Positions 7,558-15,361 of a DNA stretch of 22,651 bases are shown piece by piece. The position numbers and the translations under genes are program-made. The DNA is from a virus, in the IMG/VR virus record IMGVR_UViG_3300006305_000166, positions 1 to 22,651 of that record. One strand, written 5' to 3'. The stretch's first letter is position 1, and the number at the start of each line of letters is the position of its first letter. The notes beneath the pieces were generated by a model. That model was not told where the DNA came from. It saw nothing but the letters and a program-made list of their open reading frames with translations, and did not search any database.

Positions 7558-10045
7558 AAACTTATTAGAAGGAACTGAATCAGTTGTATTTACATTTGGT
7601 AGATTCAATCCACCAACAACTGGTCACGAAAAACTAATAGAGAAAGTCAAGAAGATTGCTGGTGGTGATGATTATTACATATTCCCATCACATTCTCAAA
7701 ACAATAAGAAAGACCCTTTACCACTTGCAAAGAAAGTTGCATATATGAGAGATATGTTTCCAAAACATAAAAGAAACATAATCGCAAATAACAAATTAAA
7801 AACAGTTTTAGATATTGCAGTTTATTTTCACCAACAAGGTTATAAAGAATTAAATATGGTGGTAGGTTCAGATAGAGTTGCAGAGTTTAAAAAACTATTG
7901 ACAACATATAATGGTCAAGAAAAAAGACACGGTTTTTATGATTTTGATACTATACAAATTTTTAGTGCAGGCGAAAGAGACCCAGATGCAGAAGGTGTTA
8001 CTGGAATGAGTGCATCTAAGATGAGAGCAGCCGCAACTAATAATGATTATGATACATTTCAAAAAGGATTACCACGAGGTTTTAAAAATGGTAATCAATT
8101 ATTCAAGGATGTGAGGAAAGGTATGAACTTAAAAGAGAATTCAAAATACTCTGATGAAGAAATTGAAAGAGATTTATATGTCAGAGGTGCAATCTATCAA
8201 ATCGGAGATTTGGTAGAAAATATAAATGATGGAACTAGTGGTGAGATAATTAGAAGAGGTACAAACTATGTACAATACACAGATGGTGAAAATGTACACA
8301 AAGCATTTCTTCATTCAATTAAAGAAGCAAAAAAAATAACAAAAACGAAACAAGACCCAGATATTAAAGACAGTCCAGGCACAGAACCAGCAAAGTATTA
8401 TGCAAAAGGTGTAGGTGATAAAAAAGGAATGTCTGTATCTACTAAAAAGGCTAGAGATGCCCATTTTACAAAGGGAGCGAAAATGGACGATGATAACCCA
8501 AACGCATACAAACCAGCGCCTGGTGATAAAGGTAAGAAAACTAAACCATCACAGTACACTAAAAAGTTTAAACAAATGTATGGTGAAGTAACAGAAAGAA
8601 GAGTAGACCCAGCAGATATTGATACTTCTGCAACAGATGATGATATCGCAGCTGCAGATAAAAATATTATGATGCAACTAAGAAAGTCTGTATCACTAAG
8701 AGGTAATTTTCCAGTACAATTTATGGATAAGAAGAAAGTAAAAGTTTCATCTAAGATTGCACAAGCAGTTCAATCAAAATATAATTCTATGAAGAAACCA
8801 GCAGACAAAGAAAAGTTTCAGAATAGAATTTCTAAATCATATAAAGATTTATTAAGTGCGTTGAAAGAACAATTAGAAGAACAATCAAAAGGTCTGTATT
8901 ATAATATAAACAAAAAGAAAAAAGAAGGTAGACCTATGAGAAAGAAAGGTGAGAAAGGGGCACCATCAGCAGATGATTTTAAAAGGGCTGCAAAAACAGC
9001 AAAAACAGAAGATGATATAAAAGAAATGCCTTATTATAGAAAAATATATGATAAGATACACCAAATGACTCACCCTAAAGGTTATGATAAGATACTTAAA
9101 ATGTACATACAAATGCATAAACAAGGACACAGAAATCCTGCTAGTGCATTAGGACAAATGGTAAAGGGTGTTGAAGCAAGAGATATCGCATATTATATTA
9201 ATGGTTTAGTAAAAAAAGGTAAATTACCATCTAACCTTGCAGCCAAAGTTGATTTTGAAATAGATGAATCTGTAAATCTTACTGAGAAGATTGCTGGTCT
9301 TGTTAAGAAATCACAACAAACTGGTGTTCCTTATGGTATTCTAAAGAAGAGTTATGATAGAGGACTTGCAGCTTGGAGAACTGGACACAGACCAGGCACT
9401 ACACCACAACAATGGGCATTTGCAAGAGTGAACTCAATGTTAACTGGTGGTAAGGCAGACCCAGATTTACAAAAACAAGCAAGAGCATCTAAAAAGAAAA
9501 AGAAAAAAGAAGCATACGAAATAGGAGAACCTTATGCTAGACATACATTTGATGTTACACCAGGCCAAGACTATGAACAGTCAGTCAAGTCAAAGGTTGC
9601 GAGTGAATCCAATATACAAGAGTGGTTTGAAAGACCGTCTACTAGAAAAGAGTATCAAGAAAGATACAAAGATGAATGGGAAGAAAAACTCCAAGAAACC
9701 TATAATCGTATGAGGTCAAAGATTTCTAAAGATGATTTAGAAGATAAATATATAGAGAAACTAGAGATAGTAGAATCTGAATATCAAGGTCGTAAAGTTA
9801 AGTTAAATGACCCATTTAGATTACCTAGTGGAAGTAATAAAAAGTTTGGTGTTTATGTTAAAAATGAAAAAGGTAATGTAGTAAAAGTGACTTTCGGAGA
9901 CCCAAATATGGAGATAAAGAGGGACGACCCTGGCAGATTAAAAAGTTTTAGAGCAAGACATAATTGCGATAATCCTGGCCCAAAAACAAAAGCACGATAC
10001 TGGAGTTGTTTTCAGTGGAGAAAAGGTGCAAAGGTTGATAATTAG
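7547..10045 (+). CDS. Large mosaic protein with N-terminal cytidylyltransferase-fold domain
   Basis: This 832-residue product is a string of modules. Residues 9-190 are a nucleotidylyltransferase (NMN adenylyltransferase/cytidylyltransferase-like) domain with GRFNPPTTGH at 18-27 and MSASKMR at 154-160. Next come a small module (about 205-258, YVRGAIYQIGDLVEN), a lysine-rich segment with YKPAPGDKGKKTKPSQYTKK (321-340), a module at about 355-440 (DIDTSATDDDIAAADKN), a helical module (494-575), a module with GVPYGILKKSYDRG and WRTGHRPGTT (580-632, DUF5824-like from memory), a KKKKKK tract (649-654), and a C-terminal module with KKFGVYVKNEKG, GDPNMEI and ARHNCDNPGPKTKARYWSC. It starts MKLRNLLE. 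Many (I/L)-x-E tripeptides lie in the linkers. Reaction and substrate are unknown. Confidence 0.85.
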   Translation: MKLRNLLEGTESVVFTFGRFNPPTTGHEKLIEKVKKIAGGDDYYIFPSHSQNNKKDPLPLAKKVAYMRDMFPKHKRNIIANNKLKTVLDIAVYFHQQGYKELNMVVGSDRVAEFKKLLTTYNGQEKRHGFYDFDTIQIFSAGERDPDAEGVTGMSASKMRAAATNNDYDTFQKGLPRGFKNGNQLFKDVRKGMNLKENSKYSDEEIERDLYVRGAIYQIGDLVENINDGTSGEIIRRGTNYVQYTDGENVHKAFLHSIKEAKKITKTKQDPDIKDSPGTEPAKYYAKGVGDKKGMSVSTKKARDAHFTKGAKMDDDNPNAYKPAPGDKGKKTKPSQYTKKFKQMYGEVTERRVDPADIDTSATDDDIAAADKNIMMQLRKSVSLRGNFPVQFMDKKKVKVSSKIAQAVQSKYNSMKKPADKEKFQNRISKSYKDLLSALKEQLEEQSKGLYYNINKKKKEGRPMRKKGEKGAPSADDFKRAAKTAKTEDDIKEMPYYRKIYDKIHQMTHPKGYDKILKMYIQMHKQGHRNPASALGQMVKGVEARDIAYYINGLVKKGKLPSNLAAKVDFEIDESVNLTEKIAGLVKKSQQTGVPYGILKKSYDRGLAAWRTGHRPGTTPQQWAFARVNSMLTGGKADPDLQKQARASKKKKKKEAYEIGEPYARHTFDVTPGQDYEQSVKSKVASESNIQEWFERPSTRKEYQERYKDEWEEKLQETYNRMRSKISKDDLEDKYIEKLEIVESEYQGRKVKLNDPFRLPSGSNKKFGVYVKNEKGNVVKVTFGDPNMEIKRDDPGRLKSFRARHNCDNPGPKTKARYWSCFQWRKGAKVDN
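9485..9511 (+). repeat. Copy 1 of a 27-bp A-rich direct repeat coding ASKKKKKKE
   Basis: The 27 bases differ at one position from 17820-17846, 8.3 kb away, and both are read in the same frame as Ala-Ser, six Lys, Glu. It lies in the linker before the last two modules of the 832-residue mosaic protein. It may be a shared polybasic linker, or simply codon-restricted convergence in AT-rich DNA. Confidence 0.6.
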
Positions 10046-10053
10046 GAAAAGTT

Positions 10054-11094
10054 ATGACAACATATAGACAAAAAATGACAGAAGCATATCAACAAGTTAG
10101 GGAAAGAGAACTGACTCCAACTGAACTGAAACGCAGAGAAGAGATTGCAAAAAAACTTCCATTGAAAGACTTTGAAAAAAGGTATGGGAAAGAAAAAGGT
10201 ATGCAAGTCAAAATGGGTGTTGCAACCAAAATGGCAAAAAAAGAAACCAATGAATCTAGATATGTTCAAGCATTACCTCCGAAAGAAGCTATAGTTGCAA
10301 GGATTGCTCAACTTATGAAAAGAAAAAACCCAGACCCTTTACAGGCAAGAATAGAGGTGGGTAATTTTATAGAACTTAAAGCACCAGCACTATTTAAGTA
10401 TTATCGTGAATTACAAAAAAAAGGTATTACAAAGGGGCCTGAAGTTAAGAAGTTTGATAAACAATTATTACAAGCACTTGAGAAGAAATATGGTAAAGAT
10501 AGTTCCAAAGGTGTTGAAAAGGCACTTAAAGAAGAACTTAATGAAGATGGACATAGTGATGTTCCATCTATGATTAGAAAATGTAAAACAATCATTGAAG
10601 ATGCAAATGAGATTATGAGTAAACTAAACTCTATGGATAAGGAAGGTTCACTACCAACTTGGTGGACTAATAAACTTGCAGTTGCATCAAACAGTATGAA
10701 TAAAATGAGAGATTATATTCTGAACCCTATTGAAGAAAGTGTTATTATGGAAAAAGAGGGTGATTTAGAGGATATGAAAAAAGTTGTTGAAGAACTTAAA
10801 GGTGCATCTAAAAAACATTTAAGTCAGGCAGTTCGTATTGATAAATTAGATTTAGAAAACAAAACACTAGATACTATTTCTGATGAATTAAGAGCTGCAT
10901 CTAAAATGCATTTAGGTCAATCCAAAAGAGTTCAAGCACATATTGGTATGATGGAAGGTGATGCTACTGATGCTGCTAAAGAATTGATTAATAGAGAAAA
11001 AGAGAGAATGAAAGATAAACACGACAGAATTATGCAAAGAGCAAAAATTAAAGATGTTACAGATGCAAGTCGTGAGAAACAAGGAGAAAATTAA
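10054..11094 (+). CDS. Lysine-rich mosaic protein with tandem ASKxHLxQ repeats
   Basis: This 346-residue protein follows AGGAAAAG and starts MTTYRQKMTE, a leader with Glu at residue 10. Modules visible in order: a basic helical segment (about 20-65, PTELKRREEIAKKLP then GVATKMAKK), a second helical module (about 72-170), a segment with TIIEDANEIMSKLNSM and LPTWWTNKLAVASNSMN, and two copies of a helical repeat, ELKGASKKHLSQAVR and ELRAASKMHLGQSKR. The C-terminus is very basic. These modules recall proteins of T4-like cyanophages whose function is not known to me. No catalytic motif is visible, so a structural or DNA-binding role inside the head is the simplest guess. Confidence 0.8.
   Translation: MTTYRQKMTEAYQQVRERELTPTELKRREEIAKKLPLKDFEKRYGKEKGMQVKMGVATKMAKKETNESRYVQALPPKEAIVARIAQLMKRKNPDPLQARIEVGNFIELKAPALFKYYRELQKKGITKGPEVKKFDKQLLQALEKKYGKDSSKGVEKALKEELNEDGHSDVPSMIRKCKTIIEDANEIMSKLNSMDKEGSLPTWWTNKLAVASNSMNKMRDYILNPIEESVIMEKEGDLEDMKKVVEELKGASKKHLSQAVRIDKLDLENKTLDTISDELRAASKMHLGQSKRVQAHIGMMEGDATDAAKELINREKERMKDKHDRIMQRAKIKDVTDASREKQGEN
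10781..10945 (+). repeat. Two tandem coding repeats (ELxxASKxHLxQ) in the mosaic protein
   Basis: Two segments of about 70 bases, centred near 10815 and 10910, encode similar helices (VVEELKGASKKHLSQAVR and ISDELRAASKMHLGQSKR). The DNA is diverged, so this is an old duplication or repeated module. Confidence 0.65.
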
Positions 11095-11900
11095 TGACAA
11101 AGTATTTTGATACAAAAAATGGAACTTTGGAAAATGCCGTGTTATCTGTTTACGAGAAAAAATTAGACCCAGTAAATAAAAACGCAGTAAAGAAAAAGTT
11201 TGATGATAGAAAAGATAAAGATATTGATAATGATGGAGATGTGGATTCAACAGATAAATTTCTTCACAAAAGAAGAAAAGCAATCACTAAAGCGATTGAA
11301 AAAGAAGGTAATATGTTTAGTATGGCTTTAAAAAAAGCAAGAGATAATGGTGATGATGAAATGGTTGTTTCTGGTAAAAAATATAAAGTAAAAGATGTTG
11401 AAGATACTGTAAAGGAGTTAAAAATGTCTAAAAATGAAAACGCATATTTTAGAGTTGATTCAATGAGAGATGCTCTAAAAAAAGTATGGGGTGATGCAGT
11501 AAAAGAATCTGTTGAACCTCAAAAAGAAACTCTAGAAGAAAAGAAACTAGAAGATTCACCTAACCCAGCTAACCAATGGCATATGTGTGCAAAAAATGTA
11601 GTACACGAAAAATGGGGTAAAGGTAATACAATACACTCTATGCACGCTGACCCAGATAAAAAAGGTATGATTGAGTGGTATGATGTATGGTTTCATCACG
11701 GAATTGAAAAAAGAGTTCCTACAAAAGACTTAGAAATTGTTCACGAAGAAAAACATCACCACGGAAGTAGTAATGGTAAAGATGATGAAAATGGTAAAAA
11801 GGTTATCAAAGGTAAAAAAATGCATAAGACTATGACTGGTAAACCAATGTCTGATGTAGATACTAAAGAACAGACTAAAATTGGTAAAAAATCTGCATAG
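11094..11900 (+). CDS. Basic mosaic protein with EF-hand-type calcium loop
   Basis: This 268-residue protein starts at an ATG overlapping the previous stop (TAATG). Its first residues, MTKYFDTKNGTLE, are only loosely like the leader of its neighbours. Residues 43-54 form a canonical EF-hand/dockerin-type loop, D-I-D-N-D-G-D-V-D-S-T-D, followed by KFLHKRRKAITKAI. A further module carries NPANQWHMCAKNVVHEKWG and DVWFHHGIEKRVP, with several His and one Cys, and the tail is rich in Lys and His. I recall the same modules in cyanophage proteins of unknown role. Calcium binding is inferred from the loop alone. Confidence 0.8.
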   Translation: MTKYFDTKNGTLENAVLSVYEKKLDPVNKNAVKKKFDDRKDKDIDNDGDVDSTDKFLHKRRKAITKAIEKEGNMFSMALKKARDNGDDEMVVSGKKYKVKDVEDTVKELKMSKNENAYFRVDSMRDALKKVWGDAVKESVEPQKETLEEKKLEDSPNPANQWHMCAKNVVHEKWGKGNTIHSMHADPDKKGMIEWYDVWFHHGIEKRVPTKDLEIVHEEKHHHGSSNGKDDENGKKVIKGKKMHKTMTGKPMSDVDTKEQTKIGKKSA

Positions 11901-11902
11901 GG

Positions 11903-11930
11903 TTGACAAAATAGAATAGTATGTTATAAT
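11903..11930 (+). promoter_or_regulatory. Consensus sigma70 promoter for the HAD phosphatase gene
   Basis: TTGACA (11903-11908) and TATAAT (11925-11930), both perfect, are spaced by 16 bases. The promoter begins 3 bases after the upstream stop. The transcript would start near 11937 and reach the GTG at 11955 after a short leader containing GAGAGG. It places an apparently early-expressed gene between two late-type blocks. Confidence 0.85.
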
Positions 11931-11954
11931 AACAAAGATGAAAAGAGAGGTAAA

Positions 11955-12482
11955 GTGAAAGATTTTTATGATGTTTATAATTCTACATTAAATGAGAAAG
12001 AGGAACTGCCGACACTATTTTGTGATATGGATATGGTGTTGGTTGACTTTATAAAGGGTGCTGACAAAGAAGTCGGTCAATCCTTTGTAAAAATGGATAA
12101 TGCAAAAAGATGGGCAATCATTCATGAGAATAAAACCTTTTGGGAAAACTTAGATTGGATGCCTGGTGCAAAGAGATTATGGAGTTTCGTTAATAAATAT
12201 GGTTCACATATATTATCTGCATATTCAACAAAAGATAGTAACTGTGTGCCTGGTAAAATGAAATGGTTGAGAAAGAATTTGAAATTAACACAGAGAAGTC
12301 GTATACATTTAGTAAGGCGTTCTCAAAAACAAGATTTTGCAATGACAAACAACAAACCTAATGTTTTGATTGATGACCACGCTAAGAATATTAAAGAGTG
12401 GAAATCAAAAGGTGGTATAGGAATACATCATTTATCTGTGAGTACAACATTGAACGAATTGAAAAAATTAGGTTATAAATAG
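11955..12482 (+). CDS. HAD-superfamily phosphatase, 5'(3')-deoxyribonucleotidase-like
   Basis: This 175-residue protein starts at GTG, supported by GAGAGG at 11945-11950. HAD motif I is DMDMVLVD (residues 24-31), with the nucleophile Asp24 and the acid/base Asp26. The motif IV-like segment is NVLIDDHAKNIKEW near the C-terminus, where the Asp pair would bind Mg2+. Size and layout fit the small 5'(3')-deoxyribonucleotidase group found in phages, which could dephosphorylate nucleotides, but other phosphatase substrates are possible. The N-terminus MKDFYDVYNSTLNE precedes the domain as a separate leader ending in L-N-E. It has its own promoter. Confidence 0.8.
   Translation: MKDFYDVYNSTLNEKEELPTLFCDMDMVLVDFIKGADKEVGQSFVKMDNAKRWAIIHENKTFWENLDWMPGAKRLWSFVNKYGSHILSAYSTKDSNCVPGKMKWLRKNLKLTQRSRIHLVRRSQKQDFAMTNNKPNVLIDDHAKNIKEWKSKGGIGIHHLSVSTTLNELKKLGYK
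12474..12481 (+). promoter_or_regulatory. T4-type late promoter box TATAAATA for structural genes
   Basis: The box is an exact TATAAATA match overlapping the end of the HAD gene, 25 bases before the ATG at 12507. It is followed by a strong AAGGAG (12495-12500). A structural gene directly downstream is what a late promoter should drive, making this the best supported of the three boxes. Confidence 0.65.
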
Positions 12483-12506
12483 TTATAAAACTATAAGGAG
12501 AAAACA

Positions 12507-14027
12507 ATGAGTTTATGGAGTATGAATGATGGCTCCTCGTTGTCTGGTACTCACACTTTTACAAATGGAAGTGCGATTGTACAAGCTAACGCTAGTGGAG
12601 CTTACAAATCCGAAGTAAAAATCGGTGATGTATTGACTACAGCTGGTGGAGAAAAAGTGAGAGTAAAAAACCTTACACCACCTAGAACAGTTGCTACATC
12701 TGATGTGAACGCAAGTAATGAAAGAATTACCATTACTGCACACGGATATACTGCAAACACACCACTCACATATAGTGCAGCTGGTGGAACTGCAATCGCT
12801 GGACTAACAGACGGACAAATCGTATTTGTTAAAACTGTTCACGATGCAAATACAATAGATGTATCTGCAACAGAGGGTGGTTCAGTAATTGACTTAACTG
12901 GTACTGGTAATAATTCACAAACATTTATTGGTGAAACAAATACTGGTATAACATTAACATCTGACTTTGGTGGAAGTACAGAAAGTGGTGTCGCCGCTAC
13001 TGTATCAAGACCACCAATAGACGGACACGGTGGAACTATTGACACTAATGTATTAGGTATAGATGAGGGCGAATCTGTTGCTGGTGTTGACAATGTAACT
13101 GATATTGCATTAACATCAACTACTGGTGCAAGATATGTACAAGCACCAACTATTACAGTTGCAGGCCCAACTGCAAGAACTCTTGCAACTGCAAATGTTT
13201 CACTTGCAAACGATACATTTACACTAACAAACCACAATTTAAGAACTGGTACATCATTGACTTATAATAGTCAAGGTGGAACTAATCTTGCACAAAATAG
13301 TGGTAACATTGCAGATGATACTGAATTATTTGTTATTCGTGTAGATGCAGACACTATTAAGTTAGCAAGTTCACTTTCTAATGCACAAGCTGGTACTGCC
13401 ATTGATTTTACTGGTGGTTCTAGTAATGTTGGTAATAACTCACAAACATTAACTGGTACTACTGCAACTGCAACTGCAACAATTTCTGGTGGAGCAGTTT
13501 CTGCAATTACTGTAACAGCAGTAGGTTCTGATTATCAATCTACACCAGCTGTAACAGTTGAAGCACCTAAAATGACTATTCCTACAAGTGCTGTAAATGC
13601 TAGTTCAAATGTAATCACATTTGCTGGACATGGTTTATCAGATACTGACCAAATCACTTACAACCAAGTAGGTGGTGGTACTTTGATGACCAATGTAACT
13701 AACGGACAAACTGTATTTGTTAGAGATAAAACTGACGATACCTTTAAAATTGCAGCTACTTCTGGTGGAACTGCGATTAATATTGGTACTGGTCATAATG
13801 CACAGACATTTACTATTGTTACTGGTGCAACAACGGCAACTGCTGTCGCTTCACTTGGTTTAGGTAACGATGGTGATACTAACACAACTGAGATTTCTCA
13901 TGTTGGTTGGGTTAAGAAAACTGTTGGTACTGGTGGTCGTGCTGGTAGAGTTCAATATGAAACTCTAGTTGCCGCTTCTAGTATTTCTGGTGATGCTGCT
14001 GATGATATCGCACTACCAGATAGTTAG
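12507..14027 (+). CDS. Virion structural protein with alternating beta repeats
   Basis: This 506-residue protein is rich in Thr, Ala, Gly, Asn and Val and poor in charge, unlike its lysine-rich neighbours, as expected for a beta-structured virion surface protein. The N-terminus MSLWSMNDGSSLSG recalls structural proteins of T4-like marine phages. Three long repeats contain NxITxxxHGL, then LTYxxxGGT, FV and GxAIDLTG...NxQTF. They alternate with two shorter repeats ending PTITVAGP and PAVTVEAP. The C-terminus HVGWVKKTVGTGGRAGRVQYE is distinctive for a phage structural family. Decoration, fibre or tail roles are all possible. Strong ribosome site and late promoter box upstream. Confidence 0.82.
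   Translation: MSLWSMNDGSSLSGTHTFTNGSAIVQANASGAYKSEVKIGDVLTTAGGEKVRVKNLTPPRTVATSDVNASNERITITAHGYTANTPLTYSAAGGTAIAGLTDGQIVFVKTVHDANTIDVSATEGGSVIDLTGTGNNSQTFIGETNTGITLTSDFGGSTESGVAATVSRPPIDGHGGTIDTNVLGIDEGESVAGVDNVTDIALTSTTGARYVQAPTITVAGPTARTLATANVSLANDTFTLTNHNLRTGTSLTYNSQGGTNLAQNSGNIADDTELFVIRVDADTIKLASSLSNAQAGTAIDFTGGSSNVGNNSQTLTGTTATATATISGGAVSAITVTAVGSDYQSTPAVTVEAPKMTIPTSAVNASSNVITFAGHGLSDTDQITYNQVGGGTLMTNVTNGQTVFVRDKTDDTFKIAATSGGTAINIGTGHNAQTFTIVTGATTATAVASLGLGNDGDTNTTEISHVGWVKKTVGTGGRAGRVQYETLVAASSISGDAADDIALPDS
12702..13830 (+). repeat. Alternating A-B-A-B-A protein repeats
   Basis: Type A copies lie at about 12702-12935, 13195-13455 and 13589-13826, each about 75-87 residues. Type B copies lie between them, with Y-x-x-x-P-x-(V/I)-T-V-x-x-P at their ends. 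The DNA is diverged although the protein pattern is clear. Copy 2 of A has extra residues in its loops. Confidence 0.75.
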
Positions 14028-14050
14028 AATCTAAATTATAGGAGTATATT

Positions 14051-14275
14051 ATGTCTTTGGAATTAAAAGATATTGAAACGAGAAAACAAGAATTACAAGT
14101 TGAATTATCAAAGGTAGAGAATCAACTTGTAGAGGCACTCAAAAAAGTAGAGTCGTTGAAACAAACTAAATTCTCTATCGCTGGTGCCATAGCGCTTTGT
14201 AATGAATTCGGTGATAAAACTGATGTCGGAAACAATGCCGACAGTAACATTCCCCAAACTATTGCTGGGGTTTAG
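14051..14275 (+). CDS. Small coiled-coil protein
   Basis: This 74-residue protein has AGGAG at 14040-14044 ahead of its ATG. Residues 1-40 form a clear heptad-like coiled coil (LKDIETRKQELQVELSKVE and onward), followed by SIAGAIALCNEFGD and a polar tail. A 5-bp stem (CCCCA/TGGGG, 14252-14270) sits over the end of the gene. It lies between two structural genes and probably shares their late transcript, so a virion or assembly role is plausible. I recognise no family. Confidence 0.72.
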   Translation: MSLELKDIETRKQELQVELSKVENQLVEALKKVESLKQTKFSIAGAIALCNEFGDKTDVGNNADSNIPQTIAGV

Positions 14276-14292
14276 ACCATAGGAGATAAAAT

Positions 14293-14757
14293 ATGGCTGA
14301 TAAGAAAATTACTGCGTTAACAGACTTAGGGTCTGGTATCGCATCTGCTGATTTATTTCACATTGTAGATGACCCAACTGGTACACCTATCAATAAGAAA
14401 ATTTCAGCTGCGAATGTATTTAACTATATTCCAACATTCGTTGCAACTAACAGTACAGAAGCACTTACTAACACTTCAACTGCCGTTTCAGTTTCTACTG
14501 CAATCTCAACAGTTGACTCATCTGGTGGTGCAGTAACTGTAACACTTGCAGCTGGTGTAACTGGTCAGTTGAAAACAATTATTTGTACTACTGCTGGTAA
14601 TAACATCACTGTAACTCCTGCCGCCACAGTTGGTTCTGGTACTACTGTTGTACTAGATGCAGCTGGTGAATCAGTACAACTACTTTATACTGGTACTGCT
14701 TGGGCTGCAGTTGCAACTTCATCTTTTGCAACAAACATTGCAACAGTCATTCAGTAA
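14293..14757 (+). CDS. Putative virion structural/fibre-like protein
   Basis: This 154-residue protein has AGGAG at 14281-14285. The N-terminus [15 protein letters not shown]...DLFHIVDDP...KKISAANVF is a pattern often seen at the start of phage tail-fibre or head-fibre proteins. The rest is Thr/Ala/Val-rich beta sequence ([40 protein letters not shown]), resembling the head or shaft of a small trimeric fibre. It follows another structural gene on the same probable late transcript. The exact virion location is unknown. Confidence 0.75.
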   Translation: MADKKITALTDLGSGIASADLFHIVDDPTGTPINKKISAANVFNYIPTFVATNSTEALTNTSTAVSVSTAISTVDSSGGAVTVTLAAGVTGQLKTIICTTAGNNITVTPAATVGSGTTVVLDAAGESVQLLYTGTAWAAVATSSFATNIATVIQ

Positions 14758-14930
14758 TGTCTGATTTAAAGATGAAAGGTAAAAAGATGGGTGACCATCT
14801 TGATACTATGTTGAAGAAATATAAGAGAGGTGAGAAAATAGGTTTCACCGCTCTTGCAAGACTAAAGGCACGAGGTTTAATTCCTCGTGCTGATGGTTCA
14901 AAGAAAAAAGGTAAATTAGGGAAATCATAA
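14757..14930 (+). CDS. Small basic protein
   Basis: I choose the ATG at 14757, which overlaps the previous stop as TAATG, giving 57 residues. The in-frame ATG at 14700 would run through the end of the upstream gene and has no separate support. The sequence is strongly basic: KMKGKKMGDHLDTMLKKYKRGEKIGF, then ARLKARGLIPRADGSKK. I recall closely similar small proteins in T4-like cyanophages next to structural genes. A nucleic-acid-binding or assembly role is a guess. Confidence 0.75.
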   Translation: MSDLKMKGKKMGDHLDTMLKKYKRGEKIGFTALARLKARGLIPRADGSKKKGKLGKS

Positions 14931-15361
14931 TGATAGATTTTAAACAGTATATCACTGAACTACGAGGGCCTAAGCCTGCGAACTCTAATGCACAACACGA
15001 TTCTGACCACGATATGATTGATGTATCTGATGATAGTGTTGTTAGAAAACTAAACTCATTTTTAGGTTGTATCGCTGATATGGAACATATGTTACCAGAA
15101 CAAACTATTGGTGTTGTAAGAAGAAGACTTGCAAGTATTGGATTAAGTTTTCCAAATGTTGATATAGTAGAAGATTCTGGAAGTATATCTGCACCACTTA
15201 CACAATTTGGTGGAAGATTTGGTAAAGATATTGATACTCCACACGATGAGTTTGTTAACGATGATGGTATTTCGCATAGGGTTGAAGGTGGTCGTTCCAT
15301 TAACTTTGTTTATGAAAAAAAAGAAAATGGAAAATTTAAGGTAACTGCCGAAATTAAATAA
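14930..15361 (+). CDS. Unknown protein with MIDFKQYITE leader
   Basis: This 143-residue protein begins MIDFKQYITE, a capsid-targeting-like leader with Glu at residue 10. A helical region with a Cys follows (VRKLNSFLGCIADMEHML, then VVRRRLASIGL), and the end is beta-like with GGRFGKD, DDGISHRVEGG and NFVYEKKENGKFKVTAEI. I recall homologues in marine T4-like phages, all without known function. The start overlaps the previous stop (TAATG), and its stop overlaps the next start in the same way. Confidence 0.75.
   Translation: MIDFKQYITELRGPKPANSNAQHDSDHDMIDVSDDSVVRKLNSFLGCIADMEHMLPEQTIGVVRRRLASIGLSFPNVDIVEDSGSISAPLTQFGGRFGKDIDTPHDEFVNDDGISHRVEGGRSINFVYEKKENGKFKVTAEIK

Noticed and set aside
8221-8228. 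TATAAATG, a near match to the late promoter box
   Set aside because: It has a mismatch, lies deep inside the 832-residue protein gene and has no gene start after it.
14252-14270. CCCCA/TGGGG hairpin at the end of the coiled-coil gene, considered as a terminator
   Set aside because: Only a 5-bp stem with a 9-base loop and just three T residues afterwards; the next structural gene follows at once and probably shares the transcript.
14700-14756. Upstream in-frame ATG for the small basic gene
   Set aside because: It would overlap the end of the structural gene by 57 bases without a ribosome site, while the ATG at 14757 has the TAATG coupling seen throughout the window.
14845-15300. 151-codon open frame on the minus strand
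   Set aside because: It lies opposite the coupled gene at 14930, shows no recognisable domain or ribosome site, and no other minus-strand gene is present.
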